Shown: positions 16,163 through 24,992, counted from the first letter of the stretch. The stretch is 64,000 bases of DNA from Euzebyales bacterium (GCA_036374135.1 DASUUK010000074.1:124001-188000); one strand, 5' to 3'. The notes: generated by a model not told the origin, from the sequence alone. Numbers and translations are program-made.

Positions 16163-16923
16163 GCCGCCCCGTCCCCGGCCCGCGACCGGCGACGACGGAC
16201 CAGCAGCCACCCGCCGCCGACGCCGAGCACCAGCACGAGCAGGACCGACGCGAGCCCTGGCGGCGCGGCGAGCGTGTCGATGACCCGTTCGAGCGTCCAC
16301 GGCCGCCGCGCGATCGCGTACAGCTCGCGGGTCTCGCCGGGAGCGATCACCCACGTGACGCGGCCGTCGCCGGTCACCTCGTCGGCGTTCGACTCGAGGA
16401 CGTCGCCGGGCATCGTGGCGGTCACCCGCAGCTGCACGCTGTCGGCCAGCAGTGCGTCCGCGCGGGCGCGCGCCACGCCGAGGTCGGTGACCGCTGACGT
16501 GAGGACGAGACCCGCCCCGCCCCGCAGCTCGACCGTTGACGCGTCGACCACGAGCCGCCACGGCTGCAGTGGCCGTACCTCTGGAGCCGCCAGCGCGTCT
16601 GCGAGCTCGCGGCTCAGGCGTGTGAGCTCGTCCGGATCGGCGAACGTGGTGGTCAGCGTGATGCGACCCGGCGATGCGGCGCCCGGACGCCTGACGTCCC
16701 AGTCCGGGAGCTGCTCGACCGCGTCGGCCAGGGTGGCCAGCGGGTCGGCGCCGACGCGCGTCGCGGCCTCACGCAGCTCGCTGTCGGTGACCAGCGTCAC
16801 CGACAGCGCTCCCCCGCCGTCGCCGTCCACACGCACCCCCACGCCTGCACGCAGCTGGCAGCCGGACACGAGCAGCGTGACCGGAAGCGCGATCAGCAGC
16901 ATCCAGCAGGTGCGTGGGATCAT
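16105..16923 (-). CDS. LppM-like lipoprotein with C-terminal membrane anchor
   Basis: A 272-residue exported protein. The signal peptide ends in a lipobox, LLVSGC (Cys about residue 21), after a hydrophobic core, so the mature N-terminus would be lipidated. The extracytoplasmic part (about 22-215) begins LRAGVGVRVDGDGGG and shares the layout of LppM/DUF3153 proteins; in mycobacteria LppM affects cell-envelope lipids and host interaction, which should not be transferred without support. A membrane helix follows at about 222-243 (SVLLVLVLGVGGGWLLV), then an Arg-rich cytoplasmic tail. The tail codons overlap 58 bases of the convergent gene. The ATG is fixed by the signal peptide. Confidence 0.72.
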   Translation of the reverse strand: MIPRTCWMLLIALPVTLLVSGCQLRAGVGVRVDGDGGGALSVTLVTDSELREAATRVGADPLATLADAVEQLPDWDVRRPGAASPGRITLTTTFADPDELTRLSRELADALAAPEVRPLQPWRLVVDASTVELRGGAGLVLTSAVTDLGVARARADALLADSVQLRVTATMPGDVLESNADEVTGDGRVTWVIAPGETRELYAIARRPWTLERVIDTLAAPPGLASVLLVLVLGVGGGWLLVRRRRSRAGDGAAQAFAPSRSARIRARSLRT

Positions 16924-17033
16924 CGAGCGGGAGCCTCGCCAGCCGAGAGTGCCCCTACGATGCCAGAAGGACGGGGCAGGGGGGCGCGTCGCGCCGCCAC
17001 GCCCGGAACGGGGCGCATGCGGACCGCGCCGTC

Positions 17034-17039
17034 TAGACT
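17034..17039 (+). promoter_or_regulatory. Probable -10 box upstream of mrp
   Basis: TAGACT lies 77 bases upstream of the mrp ATG, in the 193-base gap between the divergent lipoprotein and mrp genes. It matches TANNNT; no clear -35 element is visible. Confidence 0.35.
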
Positions 17040-17116
17040 GGCACCCGGCGTCCACCACCTGGTTCGCGGTGCGCCGAACCCGTCATCGATGCAGCCATGG
17101 GGAGCGCACCCACACG

Positions 17117-18229
17117 ATGGTCACCACCGATCAGGTCACACAGGCGCTGGCAACAGTCGACGATCCGGAGATCGGACGCCCGATCACCGAGCTCGACATG
17201 GTGGCCGACGTGCGGATCGACGGATCGACCGTGACGGTCAGCATCCGTCTGACCGTCCCGGGCTGCCCGCTCAAGGACCGGATCAACGCCGACGTCACGG
17301 GGGCCGTCAAGGCGCTGGACGGGGTCGACGAGGTCGCGGTCGTGTTCGGCGCAATGACTGAGCAGCAGCGCGCGGCCGTGGCAGCCAAGGTGCGGGGCGG
17401 GGCTACCGACGACGCCGGACAGCCGGCGATCCCTTTCAACGACATCGACTCCAAGACGAAGGTGCTGGCGATCGCCAGCGGCAAAGGCGGAGTCGGCAAG
17501 TCCTCCATCACCGTCAACCTCGCGGTGGCACTCGCCCAGCAGGGTTACGACGTCGGCGTGCTCGACGCCGACATCTGGGGTTACTCGATCCCGCGGATGC
17601 TCGGCGTGTCGGGGCGGCCGGTCGCTTTCAACAACATGGTGATGCCGCTGCAGGGCAACGGCGTCAAGGTCATCTCGATCGGGTTCTTCCTCGACAGCGA
17701 GAAGCCGGTCATCTGGCGCGGTCCCATGCTGCACCGGGCGCTCCAGCAGTTCCTGGCCGACGTCCACTGGGGCGACCTGGACTTCCTGCTCTGTGACCTG
17801 CCGCCCGGTACCGGCGACATCGCCATCTCGCTGGCACAGATGCTGCCCAAGGCTGACATGCTCGTGGTCACCACGCCGCAGCCGGCCGCCCAGCGGGTGG
17901 CGCTGCGCGCCGGCCAGACGACCGCCCAGACCGGCATGCGGGTCGCCGGCGTCATCGAGAACATGGCGTCGTTCGTCGCACCCGACACCGGCACCGAGTA
18001 CCACATCTTCGGTGAGGGTGGCGGTGCGCTGTTGGCGCAGGAGCTCGAGACCACCCTGCTCGGGTCGATCCCGATCGACCCGCGCCTGCGCGAGGGCTGC
18101 GACGACGGCGTGCCGTTGGTGATCGGCGATCCGGAGGCTCCGGCGGCGGCACGACTGCGTGAGATCGCCCACGGCCTGGGACGCCAGCGGTCGTCGCTCG
18201 TCGGGAAGCCGCTGCCGCTGGCGATCTGA
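17117..18229 (+). CDS. mrp: Mrp/NBP35 family iron-sulfur carrier ATPase
   Basis: A 370-residue P-loop ATPase proposed to carry and transfer iron-sulfur clusters. Residues 1-80 form a MIP18/DUF59 domain (VTQALATVDDPEIGRPITEL, then RLTVPGCPLKDRI). The ATPase follows with deviant Walker A SGKGGVGKSS at 121-130, VLDADIWGYSIPRML, and Walker B LCDLPPGTGD. The common C-terminal CxxC of Mrp/Nbp35 is not evident: the equivalent region reads GVIENMASFVAPDTG, so cluster ligation by that pair is doubtful here. A mannosyltransferase gene starts 16 bases after the stop. In mycobacteria mrp also lies close to htrA-tatB. Confidence 0.93.
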   Translation: MVTTDQVTQALATVDDPEIGRPITELDMVADVRIDGSTVTVSIRLTVPGCPLKDRINADVTGAVKALDGVDEVAVVFGAMTEQQRAAVAAKVRGGATDDAGQPAIPFNDIDSKTKVLAIASGKGGVGKSSITVNLAVALAQQGYDVGVLDADIWGYSIPRMLGVSGRPVAFNNMVMPLQGNGVKVISIGFFLDSEKPVIWRGPMLHRALQQFLADVHWGDLDFLLCDLPPGTGDIAISLAQMLPKADMLVVTTPQPAAQRVALRAGQTTAQTGMRVAGVIENMASFVAPDTGTEYHIFGEGGGALLAQELETTLLGSIPIDPRLREGCDDGVPLVIGDPEAPAAARLREIAHGLGRQRSSLVGKPLPLAI

Positions 18230-18245
18230 CAGGCCGGGCGCAGCG

Positions 18246-18995
18246 ATGCGAGCGGTCGTCGTCATACCGACGTACAACGAGGCGGCGTCGCTGCGCCGCG
18301 TCGTCGAAACGGTCCGAGGGTCGGCCCGCGCCCACGTGCTCGTCGTCGACGACGATTCGCCCGACGGCACGGGAGAGCTCGCCGACTGGCTCGCAGAGCG
18401 TGACTACGGCGTCCACGTGCTCCACCGCCCGGCCAAGTCCGGCCTCGGCCCCGCGTACCGGACGGGCTTCGCATGGGCGTTGGCGTCGGGCTACGAGGCG
18501 ATCGGCGAGATGGACGCTGACGGCTCTCACGACCCCGGCGACGTCGCGCGGCTGCTCGAGGCGCTGCACAACGCGGACCTGGTGATCGGCAGCCGCTACG
18601 TGCCGGGCGGCGCGGTGCACAACTGGCCCCGGCGGCGCGAGTTGCTGTCGCGCGCCGGCAACTTGTACGCGCGCACGTGGACCGGCCTGCCGGTGCAGGA
18701 CGCGACGTCGGGGTTCCGCATGTTCCGCCGCCGCACCCTCGCCGCGCTCGACCTCGACGACGTGGAGTCGGACGGCTACAGCTTCCAGATCGAGCTCGCG
18801 CTGCGCACCTACGCCGCCGGCTTCCGCGTGGTGGAGATCCCCATCACGTTCGTCGAACGCGCCGACGGCGAATCCAAGATGAGCCGTGCGATCGTGGTCG
18901 AGGCGCTGTGGCGGGTGCCGACCTGGGCGACGCGCTCCAGGGGGCGGCCCGCCGCGGTCGACGGCGCCAGCGTGGCGGCCGGCAGCCGCCGCTAG
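18246..18995 (+). CDS. Polyprenol-phosphate mannosyltransferase-like GT2
   Basis: A 249-residue family-2 glycosyltransferase of the Dpm1/Ppm1 type, which transfers mannose from GDP-mannose to a polyprenyl phosphate on the cytoplasmic face. Motifs are VVVIPTYNEAASLRRVVETV at the N-terminus, VVDDDSPDGTGE, the acidic GEMDADGSHDP, SRYVPGGAVHNW, GLPVQDATSGFRMF and SDGYSFQIEL, which together are characteristic of dolichol/polyprenol-phosphate mannose synthases. It has no C-terminal membrane segments, like the catalytic domain of mycobacterial Ppm1. It follows mrp after 16 bases, so the two are likely co-transcribed, and it could supply lipid-linked mannose for lipoglycans or protein mannosylation. 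Confidence 0.9.
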   Translation: MRAVVVIPTYNEAASLRRVVETVRGSARAHVLVVDDDSPDGTGELADWLAERDYGVHVLHRPAKSGLGPAYRTGFAWALASGYEAIGEMDADGSHDPGDVARLLEALHNADLVIGSRYVPGGAVHNWPRRRELLSRAGNLYARTWTGLPVQDATSGFRMFRRRTLAALDLDDVESDGYSFQIELALRTYAAGFRVVEIPITFVERADGESKMSRAIVVEALWRVPTWATRSRGRPAAVDGASVAAGSRR

Positions 18996-19036
18996 GCGAG
19001 CGCCCCGTCCGTCGGGTGCCGCTGCGACCGCAGCGG

Positions 19037-19621
19037 TCAACGCATCGCCCGCCAGACCCGCGCGAGCAGCAGGCCCATGCCGGTGCCACCGAGCACGTCG
19101 CTCGGATAGTGGACGCCGACGTAGACGCGGCTGGCCGCCACGAACGTGGTCAGCGCACCCGCCACCACACGGACCAACCGGTCGCCGTCCGCGGCGATCA
19201 CGCTCATCATCGCCGCGGTCACGGCCGCGTGACCGCTGGGGTACGACGATCCGGTCGGAGGCCGGATCAGCCGGGCCACCCCTTCGGCCTCGTACGGGCG
19301 CTCCCGCTTGACACGTGTCTTCGCGCCCTGCGCGACGAGCCATGCGACCGAACCGATGACCGTCACATCACGGGCGAGCCGTCGGTGGCCACCGAGGCCG
19401 AGCGCCGCAGCCGTGCCGAGCACGCCGTAGAGCGACCCGAGATCGGTCGCGGCGGCCACGACGCGGTCCGACGGTCGGCTGCGGCCACGACGCACGAGAT
19501 CGCCGGCACGGACGTCCGCCCGGCGCAGCCGCGCGCTGGACAGCAGCAGCAGGGACCCGCCGACCATGGCGGATCCCATCACGGTCAACGACCGCCACAG
19601 CGGTCGTGTCGTCCCGCGCAT
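19037..19621 (-). CDS. PAP2 superfamily phosphatase
   Basis: A 194-residue membrane phosphatase. The three acid-phosphatase motifs are present: K-x6-RP in KTRVKRERP, PSGHA in SSYPSGHAAV, and SR-x5-H-x3-D in SRVYVGVHYPSD. Hydrophobic segments flank them, fitting a lipid phosphate or polyprenyl-diphosphate phosphatase facing the outside. Start at MRGTTRPLWRSL; further upstream sequence would run into the tatB stop. It is the last gene of a likely htrA-tatB-pap2 operon on this strand. Confidence 0.9.
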   Translation of the reverse strand: MRGTTRPLWRSLTVMGSAMVGGSLLLLSSARLRRADVRAGDLVRRGRSRPSDRVVAAATDLGSLYGVLGTAAALGLGGHRRLARDVTVIGSVAWLVAQGAKTRVKRERPYEAEGVARLIRPPTGSSYPSGHAAVTAAMMSVIAADGDRLVRVVAGALTTFVAASRVYVGVHYPSDVLGGTGMGLLLARVWRAMR

Positions 19622-19655
19622 CACACCCGGCGGGCCCGCCCCTCGGCGCCGTGAC

Positions 19656-19985
19656 TCACGTCGCGTGCGGGTCGTAGCGTGGCGGCTCGTCGGCCTCGAA
19701 ATCGTCCGTCGCACGCGACCGCCGGCTGCGGTCGTGGACCGATCGCGCGTCGATGCGGGATCGGGCGCGCAGGTCGTCACGCTCACGCCGCAGGTCGCTG
19801 CTGATCGACCGCAACTCGTCGAGCTCCACCTCGTCACGCAACGTGCTGAAGGTCGCGCTCGCCTCGTGTTTGATCTGCCCGACGACGCGGCCGACGGTGC
19901 GGGCGATCTGCGGCAGCCGCTCGGGCCCGAAGATCAGGAGCGCGAGCACGGCCAGCATCATCAGCTCCATGAACCCGACGTCCAC
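19656..19985 (-). CDS. tatB: Sec-independent translocase protein TatB
   Basis: A 109-residue single-pass component of the twin-arginine translocase. The N-terminal helix (about 5-20) is followed by the FGPERLPQIARTVG hinge and amphipathic helix, then a charged tail. A TatA/TatB distinction from sequence alone is soft, but the Glu in the helix (FMELMM), the length and the position between htrA and pap2 match actinobacterial TatB (next to htrA in mycobacteria). The start is GTG at 19985. No tatC lies in the window. Confidence 0.88.
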   Translation of the reverse strand: MDVGFMELMMLAVLALLIFGPERLPQIARTVGRVVGQIKHEASATFSTLRDEVELDELRSISSDLRRERDDLRARSRIDARSVHDRSRRSRATDDFEADEPPRYDPHAT

Positions 19986-20057
19986 GTCTGCTCCTCGTGT
20001 GCCGATGCTGTGGACAGTGTGCGTGCGACACCCGCGGCGACACCCACGACGCCGATG

Positions 20058-21260
20058 CTACTGCGGATCCGTCGTCGTGCGCTCGACCAGCACCACCTCG
20101 ACGCGTCGGCGCTCGCGGCTGCGGACGTAGGCGATGGTCACGCGGTCACCGACGTCGCGGTCACGGATGGCGATCGACAGCTCCTCCATCGACGCGATCG
20201 CCCGGTCGTCGACGCCGACGATCACGTCGTCGGGCGCCAGGCCGGCGCGCGCGGCAGGCGTGCCCGGGGTCACCTCGTGGATCCACGCACCGGCGCCGAC
20301 CCCGAGCCGCTCGGCGGCCTGTCCGCCGACGGGTCCACCGCTGACGCCGAGCAGTGGGTGACGGACACGTCCCGTGGCGATCAGCTCGTCGGCGACGTCG
20401 ACGACCGTGTCGACCGGTATGGCGAACCCGACCCCTGCGTTGGCGGCCTGACCCGACGTCAGGATCGCACTGTTGACGCCCATCAGGTGCCCGGACCGGT
20501 CGACGAGCGCGCCGCCGGAGTTGCCCGGGTTGATCGGGGCGTCGGTCTGCAGTACCTCGGGCAGGTACACCCCGTCACCGCCGCCCTCGGGGCCCGCGTG
20601 GATGCCGCGGCCGAGCGCGCTGACGACGCCGACCGTCACCGTGGCGTCGAGACCGAACGGACTGCCGACGGCGATCGCGAGGTCGCCGACGCGCGGCTTG
20701 GGGGACCCGCCGAGCACGATCGGCGTCAGATCGTCACGGTCGACGCGGATCACCGCGAGGTCGTTGAGCGGATCGGTGCCCACGATCTCGGCGGCCATCG
20801 AACGGCCGTCGGCGAACACGACCTCGATGCCACCGGGCGCCTCGACCACGTGGTTGTTGGTCACGATCAGACCGTCCGAGCGGTACACGACGCCCGAACC
20901 GTTGCCGGCGCCCTCGAACCGGTCCGTCATCGCCTGGTTGATGCGCACGACGGACGGCAGCACGGCGGCCGCGACGCGCGCCACCGTGCCCTGCGCCATC
21001 TCGTCGGTGGGTGCCCGCTGCGCCGGCTCGTCGGACAGGCCCGCGACGACGGGTGTCGGCGCCGGTTCAGGCGCCAGCCTCCTGTCCGCGGCGATGGCCA
21101 CGACGCCGCCGGCCAGACCGGCGATCACGACCGTCGACACCAGGCGCCGGCCCCCGCGGCTGCGGCGGCGGACGGTCGGCACACGCGGGAACACAGGCGG
21201 CCGGGCCGCGGCGACGCCGGACGTGGCGCCGGTGTCGGCGCCGTGGTCGGTCCGCGTCAT
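20058..21260 (-). CDS. htrA: HtrA/DegP-like serine protease with PDZ domain
   Basis: A 400-residue membrane-anchored protease. A short cytoplasmic N-terminus is followed by a membrane helix (about 42-58, LVSTVVIAGLAGGVVAIAA), an extracytoplasmic linker, and the trypsin-like domain with catalytic His in VTNNHVVE, Asp in DPLNDLAVI and Ser in PINPGNSGGAL. One PDZ domain occupies the C-terminus (VTPGTPAARAGLAPDDVIVG). This architecture matches mycobacterial HtrA/PepD, which act on misfolded envelope proteins. tatB and pap2 follow on the same strand. The start MTRTDHG gives a normal cytoplasmic leader. In mycobacteria sigE-rseA sits next to htrA; here only 232 bases separate htrA from the divergent methyltransferase, so those genes are absent at this place. 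Confidence 0.94.
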   Translation of the reverse strand: MTRTDHGADTGATSGVAAARPPVFPRVPTVRRRSRGGRRLVSTVVIAGLAGGVVAIAADRRLAPEPAPTPVVAGLSDEPAQRAPTDEMAQGTVARVAAAVLPSVVRINQAMTDRFEGAGNGSGVVYRSDGLIVTNNHVVEAPGGIEVVFADGRSMAAEIVGTDPLNDLAVIRVDRDDLTPIVLGGSPKPRVGDLAIAVGSPFGLDATVTVGVVSALGRGIHAGPEGGGDGVYLPEVLQTDAPINPGNSGGALVDRSGHLMGVNSAILTSGQAANAGVGFAIPVDTVVDVADELIATGRVRHPLLGVSGGPVGGQAAERLGVGAGAWIHEVTPGTPAARAGLAPDDVIVGVDDRAIASMEELSIAIRDRDVGDRVTIAYVRSRERRRVEVVLVERTTTDPQ

Positions 21261-21492
21261 CGTCTGGCTCCCGGGCCGGCACAGCCGCGTGCCGGCGGTC
21301 GTGGCTCCTGGATGGGTCGTCCATCCCAGCGTCGTGCGCCGGGACCGAGCGTGCCACATCCACGCGCTGCCGCGCACGGGCAGCGTCGGCCGGGGAGGGG
21401 ATCGGCTGCGGGCACGGGCGCCGGCGGTCGTTCGTTCTGCGGCTGCCGGGAGATACGCTCACGGGGCAGCGGTCTGACGCTCGGAGACCCCC

Positions 21493-22110
21493 GTGGGCAC
21501 CACAACAGCGACGGCCATCGACATCGACGCGTCCGCACCGCCGGAGGACGACGCGTTGCGCTCCGCGCGCGCACTCAGCGAGGGCGCCGGCATCGCACCT
21601 GTCACGCACCTGGGTGGCGCATGGCTGCGCTGGTTCGCGGGCATGCGCCCGGCGCGCGACGTCGTGGAGCTCGGCACCGGCGTCGGCTACAGCGCGTTGT
21701 GGCTGCTGGCGGGCATGCATCCGCGCGGCATGCTGACCACGATCGAGCCGGACGCCGACCTGCAGGCCAGCGCGCAGCGCGTCCTGGGTCGCGCCGGCCA
21801 CGGCCAGCGGGTGCGCAGCATCCTCGGCTCGGCGCTGACGGTGCTGCCGCGGCTCGCCGACGACGCCTACGACCTGGTCTTCATCGACGCGGTGCCCGAC
21901 GAGTATCCCGACTACCTCCCGCACGCGACGCGGCTGCTCCGGCCCGGCGGGCTGCTGATCGCCGACCGCGTGCTGGACGGCGTCGGGGCCGATGACGGCG
22001 GGGGCGTGCGCACGTTCGCCGACCTGGTCCGCGACGACCCGGCGCTGGACGGTCAGCTGCTGCCCGTCGGCGACGGGATGCTGGTGGCGGCCAGGACCGC
22101 GCCGGCCTGA
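21493..22110 (+). CDS. O-methyltransferase (class I, COMT-like)
   Basis: A 205-residue SAM-dependent O-methyltransferase. Motif I is VVELGTGVGYSALWL, then LTTIEPDADLQASA, GSALTVLPRL and YDLVFIDAVPDEYPDYL, followed by LLRPGGLLIADRVL; this is the small catechol/caffeoyl-CoA type family that includes mycobacterial Rv1220c. The N-terminal 20 residues are low-complexity. GTG start at 21493; a possible TACGCT -10 box lies at 21454. It is divergent from htrA, the same neighbour relationship as in mycobacteria apart from the missing sigE-rseA. Substrate unknown. Confidence 0.9.
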   Translation: MGTTTATAIDIDASAPPEDDALRSARALSEGAGIAPVTHLGGAWLRWFAGMRPARDVVELGTGVGYSALWLLAGMHPRGMLTTIEPDADLQASAQRVLGRAGHGQRVRSILGSALTVLPRLADDAYDLVFIDAVPDEYPDYLPHATRLLRPGGLLIADRVLDGVGADDGGGVRTFADLVRDDPALDGQLLPVGDGMLVAARTAPA

Positions 22111-22119
22111 GCCGCGACC

Positions 22120-22142
22120 CCGGCGCCCCGCGCGGGCGCCGG
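22120..22142. terminator. GC-rich hairpin between convergent genes
   Basis: CCGGCGCCC (22120-22128) and GGGCGCCGG (22134-22142) form a perfect 9-bp stem with a five-base loop, ten bases after the methyltransferase stop and ten before the stop of the convergent membrane-protein gene. Likely bidirectional termination. Confidence 0.7.
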
Positions 22143-22151
22143 TCGCCGCCG

Positions 22152-22925
22152 TCAGCCGAAGAAGCCAACCTTGCTCGACAGCTCGGCGCTGAAGGCCATG
22201 ATGACGGCCAGGTAGAACATGCCGGTCGCGGCCTGGATCGAGCGTCCCCCCTCCTGCGCGAGCTTCCAGACGAAGCCGGCGATCAGCGCGCAGATCGCGA
22301 CGAGTCCCGCGACGAGCAGGAGCGAGAACCCGGGTACGGCCAGGAACGGCGAGAAGCCGGTCGCCACAGGGGTGGGATGCTGCGCCGACAGCACCGCGCC
22401 GACGATGGCCGCGCCGACGCCGCCGGCGTACAGCATCGCGCTGCGCACCATGTGGCTGTTGGACAGACGGCGCTCGACGAGGTACCAGTGGCCGAGCAGC
22501 AGTCCGTACAGGGCCGAGCCCAGGAAGAACGCTCCTGCGGCCAGTTCGACGCCGGCCAGCACGACGCCCGTGCCCCGCGCCAGCGCGACGGTGCCCAGCG
22601 CCACGACGCCCACGGCCGCCGCACCCAGGCCGATGACGCGCTCGACTGCGAGGCGCGCGAGCACGGCCAACTGCCACAGCGTGAGCACGCCCGCGAACAC
22701 GCCGAGCGCCGTCACCATGCGCGCCTGCGCCGCGGACGGCGTTGCACCGACGGCGGCACGCGCCGTCGCCCATGCGCCCCAGGCGCACAGCGCGAGGATC
22801 ACACCGGACAGCACGAGGAAGCCGCGGCGGACCTTGCCGTGCACCCCACTGGTCAGGGTCACCACGGTGCCGCCGACAGCCGTCTCGGCCAGCAGCACCG
22901 CCATGACGGCGAGGGGCCCGCTCAT
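22152..22925 (-). CDS. Eight-helix membrane protein of unknown function
   Basis: A 257-residue protein with about eight hydrophobic helices and short loops; I do not recognise the family. Notable polar residues inside or near helices are the His in LLLGHWYLVERRLS (helix 5) and a His after helix 6 (SAQHPTP), which could bind a cofactor or ion, but this is only suggestive. The N-terminus (MSGPLAVMAVLLAETAVGG) could act as the first helix. The ATG at 22925 is preferred because the longer open frame upstream is basic and would overlap the divergent thioesterase. It shares a terminator hairpin with the methyltransferase gene. Confidence 0.75.
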   Translation of the reverse strand: MSGPLAVMAVLLAETAVGGTVVTLTSGVHGKVRRGFLVLSGVILALCAWGAWATARAAVGATPSAAQARMVTALGVFAGVLTLWQLAVLARLAVERVIGLGAAAVGVVALGTVALARGTGVVLAGVELAAGAFFLGSALYGLLLGHWYLVERRLSNSHMVRSAMLYAGGVGAAIVGAVLSAQHPTPVATGFSPFLAVPGFSLLLVAGLVAICALIAGFVWKLAQEGGRSIQAATGMFYLAVIMAFSAELSSKVGFFG

Positions 22926-23021
22926 GACGCCCCGCCCGCAGGGAGAGGATGCGTCAGCGCCGTGCGCGGGTATACCTGCGTTCGTACCAGACCAGCCCGT
23001 GACCGACCGACGGAGACCGTC

Positions 23022-23426
23022 GTGGTGGTTGAGCTCCCCGATGCGTGCGTGCCAGGCCGTCGCGCGAGCGTCGACCTCCGCGTGGCGCAGGACGACACCG
23101 CCGCGGCACTCGGCTCGGGCGACGTCGACGTGCTCGGCACGCCGCGGGTCCTGGCGATCGCGGAAGAGGCGTCCCGCCGCGCACTGGGAGACTGCCTCGG
23201 CCCTGAGCTGACGACGGTCGGCTCCTGGGTGGAGATCGAGCACAAGGCACCGAGCCACGTCGGTGACGACGTGCGGGCCGACGCCGTCCTGCTGGGCGTG
23301 CACGGCCGGAGGCTGGAGTTCTCGGTCACGGTCACCTCGGGAGACACGGAGGTCGCCCACATCCGGCACCGGCGCAAGATCGTGGAGCGGGCGAAGTTCG
23401 GCCAGGCCGGTCGCGCCACACCCTAG
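23022..23426 (+). CDS. FlK-like hot-dog thioesterase
   Basis: A 134-residue hot-dog fold thioesterase related to fluoroacetyl-CoA thioesterase FlK. Thr40, Glu48 and His74 sit with exactly the spacing of the FlK catalytic set (Thr42, Glu50, His76), in TPRVLAIAEEAS and VEIEHKAPSHVG. The closing GRRLEFSVTVTSGDTEVAHI segment also matches the family. Whether fluoroacetyl-CoA or an ordinary short acyl-CoA is the substrate cannot be told; most relatives are of unknown specificity. The GTG start has GGAG six bases upstream. It is divergent from the eight-helix protein gene. Confidence 0.8.
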   Translation: MVVELPDACVPGRRASVDLRVAQDDTAAALGSGDVDVLGTPRVLAIAEEASRRALGDCLGPELTTVGSWVEIEHKAPSHVGDDVRADAVLLGVHGRRLEFSVTVTSGDTEVAHIRHRRKIVERAKFGQAGRATP

Positions 23427-23480
23427 TCGCACGACAGGACCCGGGCGGCGCTGCCGACGCTCCGGATCGTCCACCAACGA

Positions 23481-24992
23481 TCATGACAGGGCCTCGAGCC
23501 ACGCCACGAGGGTCCGCACACCGAAGCCGGTGGCACCCTTGGGCACCAGCGGGCCGTCGCCGCTGTCGGAGAACGCCGGTCCGGCGATGTCGAGGTGGGC
23601 CCACGGCACGTCCCCGACGAACTCCGACAGGAACAGGCCGGCGACGATGCTCTGGGCCTCGCGCGGCTTGCCGATGTTGCGCAGGTCGGCCACCTCGCTG
23701 CGGAGCTGCTCACGGTAGTCCGCCGGGAGCGGGAGCCGCCACAACCGCTCACCCGCCCGGCCCGCGGCGGCCTCCAACGCGTCGAGCAGGTCGTCGTCGG
23801 AGCCCATCAGCGCGGCGATGCGGTTGCCGAGCGCCACGATCTGACCGCCGGTCAGCGTGGCGAGATCGACCATCGCGTCCGGCTCGAGCTCGACGCCGTA
23901 GGCCAGCGCGTCCGCGAGCACCAACCGACCCTCGGCGTCGGTGTTCATGACCTCGACCGTCGTGCCGTTGCGGTGGGTCAGCACGTCGGACACCCGCGTC
24001 GCATCGCCGCCCGGCATGTTCTCGGCGAGTGCCAGCAGTCCGGTGACCCGAGGCGCGACCCCCAGCCGTGCCGCGGCCAGCACGGTCCCCACGACGGCCG
24101 CGGCACCGCTCATGTCGCTCTTCATGGTCGACATCGACGCCGACGGCTTGAGGGACAGTCCGCCGCTGTCGAACGTGATGCCCTTCCCGACGAGGACGAC
24201 GTGCACGCCATCACCGTCATCCGCCGTCCCGGCGTAGGTGAGCTCGACCAGCCGTGGTTCGGTCGACGATCCGCGTCCGACGCCGATCAGGCCGCCGAAG
24301 CCGCCCTGCTCGAGCTCGTCGGCCGCGAGCACGCGGGAGGTGACGGGTGTGTCGGCGGTGAGCGACACGACCCTGTCCGCCAGATCCGGTGGCCGTTTGA
24401 ACGCGGGCGGCGTGTTGATCAGGTCGCGGGCGATGCTGGTCGTATCGACGATCACCCTGGCGAGGCGCACGCCGCGTTCGACCGCGTCGGGGTCGACGCC
24501 CGCACCCGGCACGACGACGATGCCGTCCAGGCGCACCGCGTCGTGGTTCTTGGTCCGGTAGGTCGTGTAGGCGTAGGCGCCGAGACCCGCACCTTCGGCG
24601 ACGGCGCGAGCCGCGGTGGTCGCGTCGAGCTGCCCGCCCACGTCACCGGGCACGATCACGGCCAGGGTGGCGTCGCGGGTCGCCTGCCTGGCCGCGGCGG
24701 CGGCGCCGCGACGCAGCGCATCGGCGCCGACCTCGGCCCGGTCGCCCACGCCCACCGCCAGCACGAGGGCCGTGGTGTCGTCGACCTGCACCGGGACGCG
24801 GCCGACCTCGTCGACGGCACCGGTGAGGTGCAACGCGTCGAGCGCGGCGGCGATGTCCACGCCCGCCGCTTCCGCGAGGGCGGTCAGATCGCGTCCGATG
24901 ACCGGCTGTTCGTCCTCATCCTGCGCGACGAAGCAGGCGACGACCGACGCCCCGGCGTCGGTCGTGGTCGGGGCGGTCCGGATGTCGGTCAT
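23481..24992 (-). CDS. pepA: Leucyl aminopeptidase (M17, PepA)
   Basis: A 503-residue cytosolic metallo-aminopeptidase that removes N-terminal residues from peptides; M17 enzymes are hexamers with two metal ions. The C-terminal catalytic domain has the metal- and substrate-binding segments VGKGITFDSGGLSLKP, SDMSGAAAV and the family signature NTDAEGRLVLADALAY, then DLATLTGGQIVALG. The N-terminal 170 residues form the macro-like domain and are more variable. Length is normal and the ATG at 24992 is the first in frame. It stands alone, with its end 54 bases from the convergent thioesterase. Confidence 0.95.
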   Translation of the reverse strand: MTDIRTAPTTTDAGASVVACFVAQDEDEQPVIGRDLTALAEAAGVDIAAALDALHLTGAVDEVGRVPVQVDDTTALVLAVGVGDRAEVGADALRRGAAAAARQATRDATLAVIVPGDVGGQLDATTAARAVAEGAGLGAYAYTTYRTKNHDAVRLDGIVVVPGAGVDPDAVERGVRLARVIVDTTSIARDLINTPPAFKRPPDLADRVVSLTADTPVTSRVLAADELEQGGFGGLIGVGRGSSTEPRLVELTYAGTADDGDGVHVVLVGKGITFDSGGLSLKPSASMSTMKSDMSGAAAVVGTVLAAARLGVAPRVTGLLALAENMPGGDATRVSDVLTHRNGTTVEVMNTDAEGRLVLADALAYGVELEPDAMVDLATLTGGQIVALGNRIAALMGSDDDLLDALEAAAGRAGERLWRLPLPADYREQLRSEVADLRNIGKPREAQSIVAGLFLSEFVGDVPWAHLDIAGPAFSDSGDGPLVPKGATGFGVRTLVAWLEALS

